Assembly (NCBI GenBank): GCA_902570915.1
Contig: CACGAB010000007.1
Location: 1 to 52,856, forward strand
Length of the DNA: 52,856 nucleotides
Direction of reading: 5' to 3'
Source of the DNA: an uncultured Pelagibacteraceae bacterium
GTDB lineage: Bacteria > Pseudomonadota > Alphaproteobacteria > Pelagibacterales > Pelagibacteraceae
Part shown: positions 42,650 to 51,558 of the stretch, piece by piece
How the letters are laid out: every line of letters begins with the position of its first letter
How positions within the stretch are numbered: the first letter of the stretch is position 1
Program-made: the position numbers and the translations under genes
Notes under the pieces: generated by a model
What the model saw: the letters and a program-made list of their open reading frames with translations, nothing else
Told to the model about the DNA's origin: nothing
Databases searched by the model: none

Positions 42650-44068
42650 CTAATTTTTTAAAGTTTGAAACGCTTTTAAAGCTGAAGCTCTTGCTTGCTC
42701 ATGAATAACAATTGGTTTTGGATAACTTTTTCCAATAATTGTATTTATTGCCTCTTGATATTTAATTTCCATTTCCCATGGTTTATGAATAAATTTTTGT
42801 GGAACCTTACTTAATTCTGGCACCCATTTTTTTACATACTTTCCCTCTTTATCGAATTTTTCACCTTGAAGGATAGGATTGAATATTCTGAAATAGGGAG
42901 CTGCATCAGCGCCACAACCAGCAACCCATTGCCATTGAGCAACATTATTAGCTTTATTAAAATCTAATAAACAATTTCTGAAATGTTTTTCACCTTCAGT
43001 CCAATTTATTCTTAAATGTTTTACTAGAAAGGAACCCACAACCATTCTTATCCGGTTATGCATCCAACCAGTTTCATAAAGCTCTCTCATCCCAGCATCA
43101 ACAATCGGATAACCCGTCATACCTGATTTCCATGCTTTTAAAAATTTTTCATTTTTGACCCAAGGAAACTTATCAAATTCTTTTCTATAATTTCCTTTTA
43201 AAAATTCTGGGAAATAATTGATTAAACTATGTGAAAATTCACGCCAACCTAGTTCATTAATATATTTTCTGTAACCAATTCCTTTTGATTTAATTTCACT
43301 ACACTTTTTCCAAATAGTATTTACATGAATTTGCCCATGTTTGATATAAGGAGATAATTTCGATGTACCTTCAATAGAAGGATAATCTCTTGCAGTTCCA
43401 TAATCTTTAATTTTACCATCAATTAGATTTTTTAAAATTTTTTTAGACTCTTCCTCAGATACCTTCCAATATTTTTCAAACTTTTTATACCAGTTTTTTC
43501 TTGGAAGAATATCTTTTGGTTCTATACAATTTTTAAAGAATGTTAGTGACTTTGGTTTTTTTTTTACACTATAATTTTTACTTGGGGGCAATCCTAAAAA
43601 TTTTTGCTCGGCATTTTTCCAAAACGGGGTGAATACTTTAAAAGGTGTTCCATCATTTTTAGTTACTTCTTGAAACTCATTTAGAATATTTCCTTTAAAG
43701 TATTTATAATTAATTTGATTTTGAACGAAAATATCTCTAATTTTTTTTCCTTTTGCAATTACGTCTGGTTCATAAATTTTATTCCAATATATTGAAATAT
43801 TGTCTTTTTTTTTAATCTTTGAAAATATATCTAGCTCATCACCGGCTAATATTTGAAGATTAATCTTAAACTTAGATAATTCAGACTTAAAGATTTCTAA
43901 TGATTTTGAAAGCCACCATTTTTGTGCTTCTCTTTTGGCATCAAAGTCACTTTTGTTGTAAATATATAGGGCGAGCACACTTTCATGATTTTGAGTTGCA
44001 TAAGAAAGAGCAGGGTTGTTTTCAATTCTAAAATCTTCTCTTATCCAAGTGATCGCGTTTTTTGTCAT
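42650..44068 (-). CDS. phrB: Deoxyribodipyrimidine photolyase / cryptochrome family
   Basis: A light-driven DNA-repair flavoprotein of 472 residues. The N-terminal antenna domain starts ITWIREDFRIENNPALSYA, followed by the FAD domain with EGTSKLSPYIKHGQIHV, LGWREFSHSLINYFP, GMTGYPIVDAGMRELYETGWMHNR-type residues and KANNVAQWQWVAG. The Trp chain and FAD-contacting Asn (NVAQWQWV) are intact, so CPD repair is likely. The open frame extends upstream to 44140 into the neighbouring gene; ATG at 44068 gives the normal N-terminus and an eight-base offset from that gene. Useful for a sunlit-ocean organism. Confidence 0.9.
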   Translation of the reverse strand: MTKNAITWIREDFRIENNPALSYATQNHESVLALYIYNKSDFDAKREAQKWWLSKSLEIFKSELSKFKINLQILAGDELDIFSKIKKKDNISIYWNKIYEPDVIAKGKKIRDIFVQNQINYKYFKGNILNEFQEVTKNDGTPFKVFTPFWKNAEQKFLGLPPSKNYSVKKKPKSLTFFKNCIEPKDILPRKNWYKKFEKYWKVSEEESKKILKNLIDGKIKDYGTARDYPSIEGTSKLSPYIKHGQIHVNTIWKKCSEIKSKGIGYRKYINELGWREFSHSLINYFPEFLKGNYRKEFDKFPWVKNEKFLKAWKSGMTGYPIVDAGMRELYETGWMHNRIRMVVGSFLVKHLRINWTEGEKHFRNCLLDFNKANNVAQWQWVAGCGADAAPYFRIFNPILQGEKFDKEGKYVKKWVPELSKVPQKFIHKPWEMEIKYQEAINTIIGKSYPKPIVIHEQARASALKAFQTLKN

Positions 44069-44075
44069 AAAAGTT

Positions 44076-45197
44076 TTATTTTCTACCTTTAGATAGCAGT
44101 TGTTTGTAGAGTTTAACATCTGCATTACCTTCGCATCCAATAACTAAGACATTTGAATTTTCATTAAGACTTATCAATCTTTTAGCTTTTTGGTTGTTAC
44201 AAATTCCAATTAAAGCGATAATTCCTGGAGTAGCGCACTCACCACCTACAATTGAAGTTTTGCTGAACTTTTTATCTTTTAAGCCAGCTACTGTTTTAGC
44301 AACATTTTTATCTGAAATTGAGACGCAACAATTACTGGCTTTTTTTAATATTTGCCAGGGAACAAGAGACATTTCATTACAAGACATACCACCCATAATG
44401 CTCTCTTTTCTTATTTTTATTTTTTTTAACTTATTATTTTTAATACTTTGAAGAACACAATCGGCTCTATCTGGTTCAACGATAATGATTTTTGGAATTT
44501 TTTTAAAATATTTTGCTACTCCAGCAACCAAACCTGCTGCTAAACCACCAACACCCGCTTGAAGAAATATATGAGTAATATACTGATTAGTTTGTTTAGA
44601 AATTTCTTTAATCAAAATAGAGTATCCTGCCATTGTTAATTGAGGAATATACTTGTAATTTTTTGTAGATACATCTTGAACAATTTTCCAGTTATTTTTT
44701 TTTGAGAGTAATTGGCATTCTTTTAAGGATGCTTCATAATTTCCCCTTACTCTTATTACTTCAGCACCAAATTTTTTAATTTCTTTTACTCTTGTTTCAC
44801 TCACGTATTGACTAACAAAAATTTTACACTGCAATTTTAGTCTTTTTGCCCCCCAAGCTACTGATCTCCCATGATTGCCAGCTGTTGCTGATGAAACAAT
44901 TATTTTGTTAGTTTTTTTTGAAATTTTTTCTACTGCATAGGCACCACCAAGTGCTTTAAAGGATTTCAAGTGAAATCGTTTCGATTCATCTTTGTAAAAT
45001 ATATTCTTAAGCTGAAGTTTTTTATTTAATTTGTTTAATTTCAATAGAGGAGTTGGATTATATCCTTTCCATTTAGATATATTTTTATGAGAATTGACTA
45101 ATAAATTTGACGGCAAATATTTTAAGACATAGTTTCTACTAAATTGAAAGTTTTTATTTATTAAGAATTTGGAGTATTTCCATTTAAGATTTTGCAT
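44076..45197 (-). CDS. PLP-dependent ammonia-lyase, diaminopropionate ammonia-lyase / threonine dehydratase-like
   Basis: A fold-type II PLP enzyme of 373 residues. The PLP-lysine motif is FKALGGAYA within KDESKRFHLKSFKALGG, closest to diaminopropionate ammonia-lyases. Further elements are SSATAGNHGRSVAWGA, the phosphate-binding QAGVGGLAAGLVAG, and the late VIGCEGNAD. Such enzymes deaminate amino acids to 2-oxo acids; the EutB protein of ectoine catabolism is in the same broad fold family, but I cannot claim that role. It starts upstream of the photolyase gene with a seven-base gap and is probably co-transcribed with it. Confidence 0.8.
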   Translation of the reverse strand: MQNLKWKYSKFLINKNFQFSRNYVLKYLPSNLLVNSHKNISKWKGYNPTPLLKLNKLNKKLQLKNIFYKDESKRFHLKSFKALGGAYAVEKISKKTNKIIVSSATAGNHGRSVAWGAKRLKLQCKIFVSQYVSETRVKEIKKFGAEVIRVRGNYEASLKECQLLSKKNNWKIVQDVSTKNYKYIPQLTMAGYSILIKEISKQTNQYITHIFLQAGVGGLAAGLVAGVAKYFKKIPKIIIVEPDRADCVLQSIKNNKLKKIKIRKESIMGGMSCNEMSLVPWQILKKASNCCVSISDKNVAKTVAGLKDKKFSKTSIVGGECATPGIIALIGICNNQKAKRLISLNENSNVLVIGCEGNADVKLYKQLLSKGRK

Positions 45198-45263
45198 TAT
45201 AAATTTTTTTTATATTCAAACTATAAATAAACCTATATTAATATTTATACAAAGAAAAACTGT

Positions 45264-46214
45264 ATGAAAAAAATATTAATTATTGGTGGTGGTGCAATGG
45301 GTTCTGCTTTTTCAATCCCATGTTTAGAAAATAATAATAGAGTTATAATAACAGAACCATATAATAAAGTTTTCATTAAGAACTTATCTTCAAAAAAAAA
45401 ATTTCATTCCTCCTTAAAAACATATTTGTCAAAAAAGTTAAAATTTAAGTATTATTCAAAAGATATATATAGAGAAAAGTTTGACTTGATTGTAATTGCA
45501 TTGAGTCTTGCTGGAATTGATTTTATTGGAAAAGAGTTGAAAGACTTAAAAATAAAAACACCATTACTAGTTCTTACTAAAGGACTAAAATATGATAAAA
45601 AAAGAAAAAAACTCTTGACTATTTCAGGGTTACTCAAAAATAATTATAATGTTGCAAATGTATCAGTTTTAAAAGGACCTTGTCTGGCTAAAGAATTAGC
45701 AAGAAAAAATAAGACAAGTGTAATAATAGCAAATAAGAATATCAAAATAGCTAAATGGATTGGAAAACAGATATCAACAAAATATTATCTGACTGAATTT
45801 TCAAGAGATGTTATTGGAGTAGAAATTTGCTCAGCAATTAAGAATATTTATGCAATGGTTATAGGCTCAGGTCAAAATTTAAATACTGCATCAGATTTAT
45901 TTCAAAAAAGTGTAAATGAGATGAAATTTTTGATTAAATATTTTAAAGGCGATCAGTCAACTATATTAAGTCTTGCTGGAATTGGTGATCTCTATGTGAG
46001 TGCTGTGGGAGGAAGAAATAGTAAAATGGGAGATTTTTTAGGTAAAGGTTTTACATTCGCAGCAGCTAAAAAAAAGTTTATGCCAAAAGATACGGTGGAA
46101 GGTGAGCAATTAGCAAGAGAGATTGCTCCTTATATTTTTAAAAAAATTAATAAAAAAAATATACCGCTGATGGCTCATTTGCTAAAGACGATACTATATA
46201 ATAGAAAAATTTAG
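45264..46214 (+). CDS. GpsA-like NAD(P)+-dependent glycerol-3-phosphate dehydrogenase
   Basis: A 316-residue cytoplasmic dehydrogenase with N-terminal Rossmann motif ILIIGGGAMGSAFSIPC, VLTKGLKYD (the conserved TKG), LKGPCLAKELARKNKT (variant of GPSFAxE) and the C-terminal helical domain with EICSAIKNIYAMVIG and LAGIGDLYVSA. GpsA makes sn-glycerol 3-phosphate for phospholipids. The sequence departs noticeably from GpsA consensus (GPC for GPS, shorter ends), so it may be a paralogue with another substrate. The 66-base upstream gap is divergent with the PLP lyase and AT-rich with no clear promoter. Confidence 0.75.
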   Translation: MKKILIIGGGAMGSAFSIPCLENNNRVIITEPYNKVFIKNLSSKKKFHSSLKTYLSKKLKFKYYSKDIYREKFDLIVIALSLAGIDFIGKELKDLKIKTPLLVLTKGLKYDKKRKKLLTISGLLKNNYNVANVSVLKGPCLAKELARKNKTSVIIANKNIKIAKWIGKQISTKYYLTEFSRDVIGVEICSAIKNIYAMVIGSGQNLNTASDLFQKSVNEMKFLIKYFKGDQSTILSLAGIGDLYVSAVGGRNSKMGDFLGKGFTFAAAKKKFMPKDTVEGEQLAREIAPYIFKKINKKNIPLMAHLLKTILYNRKI

Positions 46215-46294
46215 CCTATTAGAAAGTTATTTTCTACGAGCAATCCGATGATAATTCCTACTATCAATGCGAAAATTAATTTTTTTTTATCCAC
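46211..46294 (-). CDS. Possible 27-residue membrane peptide downstream of livM (system 3)
   Basis: In frame with livM and only one codon (GAA) beyond its TAG, a GTG opens a 28-codon frame: a basic VDKKK, then LIFALIVGIIIGLLV and ENNFLIG, TAA. It would be one membrane helix. The spacing suggests coupled translation after livM termination; AGGAA lies too close to the GTG for an ordinary ribosome-binding site. Its stop overlaps the convergent GpsA-like gene by four bases. A similar tiny ORF follows livM of system 2. Confidence 0.45.
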   Translation of the reverse strand: MDKKKLIFALIVGIIIGLLVENNFLIG

Positions 46295-46297
46295 TTC

Positions 46298-47362
46298 CTA
46301 GGTTTTTTTACCAAGAGAAGACTTTAAATTTGTAGATGATGGGATTTTTGTCTTCCATTTCTGTTTTATATTTTCCCATAATTTTGCCATTCCCAAAGGT
46401 TCATAGATCATGAAAATAATCATCAATCCACCAAATATTACCTGTTCAATTGAGGATATAATTGTAGCATCAATAGCACCATGAAAAACATTATTACCAA
46501 TAGCATTAAGAAGAACTGGGAAAAGTAAAATAAATGCTGCTCCTATAAAAGCACCATTTATTGTACCAAGTCCACCCAAAATACACATAAATAATATTTT
46601 AAAAGATAATTTAATATCAAATGCAACTGGTTCTAAAGATTTTAAATAACAAAATGCAAAGAGTGCACCTGCAACTCCACAATAAAATGCACTGATTGCA
46701 AAGGCTTGTACTTTTGTTCGTAATAATGACACTCCCATCGACTCCGCAGCGATATCCATGTCTCTAACTGCCATCCAATTCCTACCTGTACTACCTCTAG
46801 CCATATTCATCGCTAGTAAAGTTAAAACTGTTGTAACAGCCAGACATACAAAATACATTGCTAATGGTGTTGTAAATGGTTTTCCTAAGATAACTATGTC
46901 TTGTGCAGTTATAATTCCTGATGAGTCGTAGTTTTTAAACCAACCAAATTTATCTATCATCCATATAATAAAGAACTGTGAGGCTAATGTAGCAACCATC
47001 AGATAAATTCCTCTTACTTTTAAACTTGGCAGACCAAACAAAATTCCAAAAGCTGCAGCAATTAAACCTGACACTATTAGTGAGCCTACGAAACCTAAAT
47101 CAGGCACTCTTAAAATAAGGTTAAACATTGCAAAAGCACCTGCCGCCATGAAGCCAGCAGCACCTAAAGCTAATTGTCCTGTATAACCCATAACAATCTG
47201 TTGTCCAATTGTAGCTAGAGCTAAGCAAAGCCAAGGTATCAATATAGAAGTGTACCAATATTCTGTTGTAATAAATGTAGGTATTACCAATACACTCAGA
47301 ACCATACAAACAGCTAAGTTAATTAGGTCTTTTTTTGTATAAGTCATAAATACTGGTTTCAT
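46298..47362 (-). CDS. livM: LIV-type ABC transporter permease LivM (system 3)
   Basis: Permease of 354 residues. The conserved second-helix region is IGQQIVMGYTGQLALGAAGFMAAGA, the coupling loop RNWMAVRDMDIAAESMGVSLL, and the C-terminal region FMCILGGLGTINGAFIGAAF. A good ribosome-binding site AGGAGAG lies eight bases before the ATG. The C-terminal tail is basic (KIPSSTNLKSSLGKKT). It is last in the S-F-G-H-M operon, apart from a possible 27-codon ORF directly downstream. Confidence 0.92.
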   Translation of the reverse strand: MKPVFMTYTKKDLINLAVCMVLSVLVIPTFITTEYWYTSILIPWLCLALATIGQQIVMGYTGQLALGAAGFMAAGAFAMFNLILRVPDLGFVGSLIVSGLIAAAFGILFGLPSLKVRGIYLMVATLASQFFIIWMIDKFGWFKNYDSSGIITAQDIVILGKPFTTPLAMYFVCLAVTTVLTLLAMNMARGSTGRNWMAVRDMDIAAESMGVSLLRTKVQAFAISAFYCGVAGALFAFCYLKSLEPVAFDIKLSFKILFMCILGGLGTINGAFIGAAFILLFPVLLNAIGNNVFHGAIDATIISSIEQVIFGGLMIIFMIYEPLGMAKLWENIKQKWKTKIPSSTNLKSSLGKKT

Positions 47363-47365
47363 AAA

Positions 47366-48274
47366 TTAAACTCTCCTTATAATTTTTTCTCCAAATAAAC
47401 CTTCTGGTCTATATAATAAAAAGAATATTGCCAACACGTAAGGAGCCCAACCTTCAATCGCGCCACCAAAAAAAGGACCAATGTATACTTCTAAAACTTT
47501 CTCTACTGCACCAATGATTAAGCCACCAATAATTGCGCCTGGAATAGATGAAAAGCCACCTATAATTAAAACTGGTAAAGCTTTTAACGCTAAATCAACA
47601 AGAGCAAATTGAACACCAGCTCTTGCACCCCACATACATCCTGCAACTAATGCTACAACTCCAGCAGCAGACCAAACTAGTAACATAATGTGTTTTAAAG
47701 GAATACCTATTGAACTAGCGGCACCTGCATCATCTGCAACAGCTCTCAAACCAAGACCAATTTTCGTATATTTAAATAGAAGGAATAAACCAATAATCAT
47801 AATAGCAGCCACAAGTCCTGCAGTAATATCAAGAGCGCTAATGAATAATTTTAAGTTATCAGCGATCCACGGTACTGGAAAATCTCCTATACCTAAATCT
47901 AATCTTCTTACTTCTACTCCCCATGCTGCTTGAGCCAAGCCTTCTAAAACATATCCTAAACCGATTGTGGCCATTAATACGGTATCTTCGCTAGCGTTCA
48001 TTAAAGGTCTTAAAACAAATCTTTCAGTGCACAAGCCAACCACTACCATCAAAAGGGCAGCCAAAATAAATGCAAGTACGAAAGGTATATTGAAGTCTTG
48101 CATAAATCCAACAAAAGCAAGAACTGAGAAGAAAACCATAGCTCCTTGAGAGAAGTTAAACGTCGCTGAAGCTTTAAAAATTAGAACAAATCCTAAAGCT
48201 ACCAATGAGTACATAGTTCCAGCAAGCAAACCGCCAACTAGAACTTCCATAAAAAATAATAATTCTTCAACCAT
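47366..48274 (-). CDS. livH: LIV-type ABC transporter permease LivH (system 3)
   Basis: Permease of 302 residues with about eight helices. Family motifs: YSLVALGFVLIFKASATFNFSQG, coupling loop GLGLRAVADDAGAASSIGIP, and ALKALPVLIIGGFSSIPGAIIGG. It lies nine bases after livG and three bases before livM. The FKASATFNFSQG form is typical of LIV-type permeases of the amide/amino acid group. Confidence 0.92.
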   Translation of the reverse strand: MVEELLFFMEVLVGGLLAGTMYSLVALGFVLIFKASATFNFSQGAMVFFSVLAFVGFMQDFNIPFVLAFILAALLMVVVGLCTERFVLRPLMNASEDTVLMATIGLGYVLEGLAQAAWGVEVRRLDLGIGDFPVPWIADNLKLFISALDITAGLVAAIMIIGLFLLFKYTKIGLGLRAVADDAGAASSIGIPLKHIMLLVWSAAGVVALVAGCMWGARAGVQFALVDLALKALPVLIIGGFSSIPGAIIGGLIIGAVEKVLEVYIGPFFGGAIEGWAPYVLAIFFLLYRPEGLFGEKIIRRV

Positions 48275-48283
48275 ATTTTTATC

Positions 48284-49078
48284 CTAGTGTTCTACTCCTA
48301 AATAAGCATCTATTACTTTTTGATTTGATCTTACTTCGTCAGGCGTACCATCGCCAATAACTTTACCATAATCAAGCACTACAACTCTGTCAGATATATC
48401 CATAACTACTCCCATGTCATGCTCAATAAGAACCATAGTTGTGCCAAGTTCATCATTTACTTTTAAAATGAATCTACACATGTCCCTTTTTTCTTCAACA
48501 TTCATTCCAGCCATTGGCTCATCTAGTAAAATTACAGATGAGTCAGTTGCAAGAGCACGACCTAATTCTACTTTCTTTTGTAATCCGTAAGGAAGTTTTC
48601 CAACTGGCGTATCTTTAATATCTTCTATTTCTAAAAAACTGATTATTTCTTCAGATCTTTCTCTATTAATCTTTTCTTCTTTTTTAACTTTAGGTAGTTG
48701 AAAAGCAACTTCAAGAAAATTTGTTTTCGTGTGCAGCTTTCGGCCTACTAAAATATTATCCAGAACTGACATTCTTTTAAATAGAGCTAAGTTTTGAAAT
48801 GTTCTAGAAAGGCCCATTTGTGCCATGAGATTTGGAGTAATATTTGGAATTTCTTTTCCTTTAAAAGAAACTGTTCCTTGTTGAGGCTTATAAATTCCAT
48901 TTATACAATTTAGCATTGAGCTTTTTCCAGCACCATTAGGTCCAATTATAGCCCTAACCTCATGCTCAAGTACGTCGAACGAGGTATCAGTTATTGCTTT
49001 AACACCACCAAAAGAAAGGGAGATATTTTTTACCTCTAATATTGGTTTACCTATTTTAAATTTTCTCTCAATTGTCAT
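48284..49078 (-). CDS. livG: LIV-type ABC transporter ATPase LivG (system 3)
   Basis: ATPase subunit of 264 residues. Walker A GPNGAGKSS (about residues 46-54), Q-loop in LSRTFQNLALFKRM, signature LPYGLQKKVELGRAL (the PYG variant is common in LivG), Walker B VILLDEPMAGM, and switch His in LIEHDMGVV. The C-terminus VIDAYLGVEH is LivG-like. It starts two bases after the livF stop. Confidence 0.92.
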   Translation of the reverse strand: MTIERKFKIGKPILEVKNISLSFGGVKAITDTSFDVLEHEVRAIIGPNGAGKSSMLNCINGIYKPQQGTVSFKGKEIPNITPNLMAQMGLSRTFQNLALFKRMSVLDNILVGRKLHTKTNFLEVAFQLPKVKKEEKINRERSEEIISFLEIEDIKDTPVGKLPYGLQKKVELGRALATDSSVILLDEPMAGMNVEEKRDMCRFILKVNDELGTTMVLIEHDMGVVMDISDRVVVLDYGKVIGDGTPDEVRSNQKVIDAYLGVEH

Positions 49079-49080
49079 CT

Positions 49081-49896
49081 TTAATTAATTTTTTTCTTCG
49101 TTAAACTTTCTTCTTTAAGTACATCTCTAAAATTTTTTCTACCTTTCTTTGAAATACCTAAATATAATTCTTTCACTTGATCATTACTCAATAAACTTTG
49201 GGCTGTACCATCTAGCATAACTCTGCCTGTTTCAATAATATAACCATAATCTGAATTTTTTAGTGCAACATTTGTATTCTGTTCAGCTAGTAAAATGCTT
49301 ACACCTTCTTTTTGATTTAGCTCTTTAACAATGTTAAAAATCTCTGCCACTAATTGGGGTGCTAAACCCATTGTAGGTTCATCTAAGAGTAGCATTTTAG
49401 GTTTTGCCATCATAGCTCTTGCAACTGCTATCATTTGTTGCTCTCCACCTGATGTAAATGCGGCTTGGCTTTTTCTTCTTTCCTTTAATCTTATGAAATA
49501 AGTATATATTTTTTCTAATTCTTGATTGATATCACCTTTTGATAATTTTCTTGAGTATGCCCCAGCAATAATATTTTCTTCTACAGTTAGATGGCCAAAA
49601 CACCTTCTGCCCTCTAATACTTGAACCATGCCAAGCCCAACCATTTGTGAAGGATTTTGTTTTTCAATTGAGGTGCCATCATATTCTATTGTACCTTTCG
49701 TTACTTTACCTCTTTCTGAGGCTAGCATAGTTGAAACCGCTTTTAATGTTGTACTCTTACCCGCTCCATTTGCGCCAAGTAGTGCTACCACTTTTCCCTT
49801 TGGCACTTTTAATGAAACATCATGTAGAGCTAAAATAACATTATCATATGTGACTTCGATATTTTTAATACTAAGTATGTTGGTTGAAGTGCTCAT
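49081..49896 (-). CDS. livF: LIV-type ABC transporter ATPase LivF (system 3)
   Basis: ATPase subunit of 271 residues. Walker A GANGAGKST, Q-loop in MVQVLEGRRCFGHLTVEENI, signature TSGGEQQMIAVARAM, Walker B MLLLDEPTMGLAP, and LLAEQNTNVAL. It has a lysine-rich C-terminal extension of about 25 residues (KGRKNFRDVLKEESLTKKK) beyond the usual LivF end. It is the first gene after the binding protein and is separated from it by 109 bases containing a strong hairpin. Confidence 0.92.
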   Translation of the reverse strand: MSTSTNILSIKNIEVTYDNVILALHDVSLKVPKGKVVALLGANGAGKSTTLKAVSTMLASERGKVTKGTIEYDGTSIEKQNPSQMVGLGMVQVLEGRRCFGHLTVEENIIAGAYSRKLSKGDINQELEKIYTYFIRLKERRKSQAAFTSGGEQQMIAVARAMMAKPKMLLLDEPTMGLAPQLVAEIFNIVKELNQKEGVSILLAEQNTNVALKNSDYGYIIETGRVMLDGTAQSLLSNDQVKELYLGISKKGRKNFRDVLKEESLTKKKIN

Positions 49897-49933
49897 TAAA
49901 TTTTTTTCAATTATATTTATATTAAATTTTATT

Positions 49934-49979
49934 TAAAGGGGGAGTTAGAATAATTTGATTATCTAAACTCCCCCTTTAG
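49934..49979 (-). promoter_or_regulatory. Long G+C-rich hairpin between binding-protein and livF genes (system 3)
   Basis: The arms TAAAGGGGGAGTTAGA (49934-49949) and TCTAAACTCCCCCTTTA (49962-49978) pair over about 16 bp with one bulged base, with a 12-base loop. On minus it lies about 27 bases after the binding-protein stop. The downstream tail (AAATAAAATTT on minus) lacks a proper T-run, so it is not a textbook terminator; a 3' RNA-stabilising or processing element, or a weak terminator, is more likely. The rest of the 109-base gap shows nothing else. Confidence 0.65.
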
Positions 49980-50005
49980 TAGATATTAATTTATTTCTAA
50001 ATTAA

Positions 50006-51346
50006 TTATCCACATTTTTTCGGTGTAATGTTGTTTTCTTTAGCAAATTTCGCTGCAGATGCCTCTACAAGACCTCTAATAAATGCAGGATCACCTGGAG
50101 CTTCCCAACCAGTTACCTGATTGAATTTAGTTCCATCCCACTGCATTACAGCAAATTTACCGGCACCTTCATGGTTTGCGCATGAAATAGCAAATGGAGC
50201 TAACATTCCTCCAACTCCAAGTTCAGTAAGTCTAGCTTCAGTCATGTTTAAATTTTCATAACCATCTCTAAACTCAGCACCAGTTACTGCTTTACCAACT
50301 TTGTTATGCATTTTTTGAGCAATTCTTAACGCCTCAATCCACATAACGGCAGCACCTAGTCCTCTATTCCAGTAAACGGAACCAATCCTATTTGGATCAG
50401 CTAAGTTACCTTTTCCGGCACCATATACTTTATCTTTAATGTCTTTAACTAATGGATATTCTCCTGGTAAAGCATTTGCAACAGCATAAGTTCCCTTAGC
50501 TGCATCACCTGCTGGATACATATCCTCTTCGGCAGCACCGAATGTTACATACATCATTCTATCTCTTGGGAAATTAATTCTAGCAGCGTTAGTCATTGCT
50601 GTTGAATTCATTCCAGAACCCGCTCCCCAGAAAGTAACCCAATCAGGTTTTTCTTTTCTGATTTGCAGCCATTGAGATTGTTGCTCTAATCCTGGAGGTG
50701 GAATTGAGATTTCAATTAATTTCATTCCCCAATCAGAAGTTATTTTTCTCATTGCTGGAAGCGGTTCTCTTCCGTAAGCAGAGTCGATGTGTAAGTGAAC
50801 GATTTTTTTACCTTTCATCTTATCTATACCGCCCTCTACTTGAGCCATAAACTTCAGTTTAACTGCTATTTGTGACCAGTAGTGACTTGCAGCATTAAAT
50901 ACCCAAGGCCACACTCTTCCATCAGCACCGTCAGTTCTTCCATAACCATATTGAGCTAAAACAACATTGTCTTTAGCCATTCGGTTAATTACAGCGTATG
51001 CTCCTGGTGTTCCTAAAGTATCAAACACTACTATTCTTTGACCATCTTTTTCTAAAAGTCTTTGGTAACATTCTACCGTTTTTACAGCGTTATATTCCGT
51101 CTCACACTCTTGCCATGTAAGCATTACTCCGTTTACTCCACCTGTCATGTTTACATAGTTCATGTAATCAATTTGAGCCCCGTAATAACCAGTACCCATT
51201 GCTGAGTAAGGTCCAACACGGCTACTTGCTACTGGAAAATATTGCGTCTCAGCAGCAGATACACTTTGAGGTAAAGTAAGTGAAGAAAATAAAGCGATAA
51301 CTACTGTTAGAGTAGAAGTTAGCCTTTTAATTATTTTTGCTAACAT
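50006..51346 (-). CDS. LIV-type ABC transporter substrate-binding protein (system 3)
   Basis: Periplasmic type I binding protein of 446 residues, larger than LivJ. The signal peptide (MLAKIIKRL, hydrophobic core, cleavage near VSAAETQ, about residue 31) leads to YFPVASSRVGPYSAMGTG and later WQECETEYNAVKTVECYQRL, a pattern of the larger amide/amino acid binder group. Cysteines in QECE and VECY may pair. The open frame extends to 51460, but the ATG at 51346 with GGGAGG five bases ahead and an immediate signal peptide is clearly the start. The 212-base divergent gap to the amidotransferase gene is AT-rich and must hold both promoters; I see no convincing single pair. Confidence 0.92.
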   Translation of the reverse strand: MLAKIIKRLTSTLTVVIALFSSLTLPQSVSAAETQYFPVASSRVGPYSAMGTGYYGAQIDYMNYVNMTGGVNGVMLTWQECETEYNAVKTVECYQRLLEKDGQRIVVFDTLGTPGAYAVINRMAKDNVVLAQYGYGRTDGADGRVWPWVFNAASHYWSQIAVKLKFMAQVEGGIDKMKGKKIVHLHIDSAYGREPLPAMRKITSDWGMKLIEISIPPPGLEQQSQWLQIRKEKPDWVTFWGAGSGMNSTAMTNAARINFPRDRMMYVTFGAAEEDMYPAGDAAKGTYAVANALPGEYPLVKDIKDKVYGAGKGNLADPNRIGSVYWNRGLGAAVMWIEALRIAQKMHNKVGKAVTGAEFRDGYENLNMTEARLTELGVGGMLAPFAISCANHEGAGKFAVMQWDGTKFNQVTGWEAPGDPAFIRGLVEASAAKFAKENNITPKKCG

Positions 51347-51558
51347 TATTCCTCCCTTATGTTTAGTTATGTTAAACATTCTATTAAGGTATAATCTAAT
51401 CACATAGCTTGAGTTTCTGCAATTAATAATCATTATTAAGAAGTAAAGCAAAAACGTCACACTAAAATAAACAATTACAACTAGAGATTGTTAAAAAAAT
51501 TTTAAATGGGAATTGTGTTTAAGAAATTTATAAAAGTCTAATAAACAAGATAAATTAA

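Noticed and set aside
44069..44140. N-terminal extension of the photolyase into the PLP-lyase gene
   Set aside because: The extension has no family counterpart and overlaps the upstream gene; the ATG at 44068 gives the normal photolyase N-terminus.
46298..46300. Programmed read-through of the livM TAG to make a longer LivM
   Set aside because: Possible in frame, but LivM already has a normal end and length; a separate coupled peptide is simpler. Kept only as an alternative.
47688..48149. Plus-strand open frames opposite livH of system 3
   Set aside because: Shadow frames inside a clear permease gene; no ribosome-binding site or domain pattern.
49934..49979. Calling the system 3 hairpin a rho-independent terminator
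   Set aside because: The stem is strong but neither strand has a continuous T-run after it, so it is listed as a regulatory hairpin instead.
51347..51460. Upstream extension of the system 3 binding protein from a GTG
   Set aside because: It would bury the signal peptide. ATG 51346 has GGGAGG just ahead and an immediate signal sequence.
51347..51558. A riboswitch or small RNA in the divergent 212-base gap
   Set aside because: The stretch is AT-rich without convincing paired arms or conserved-looking blocks; it probably holds only the two divergent promoters.
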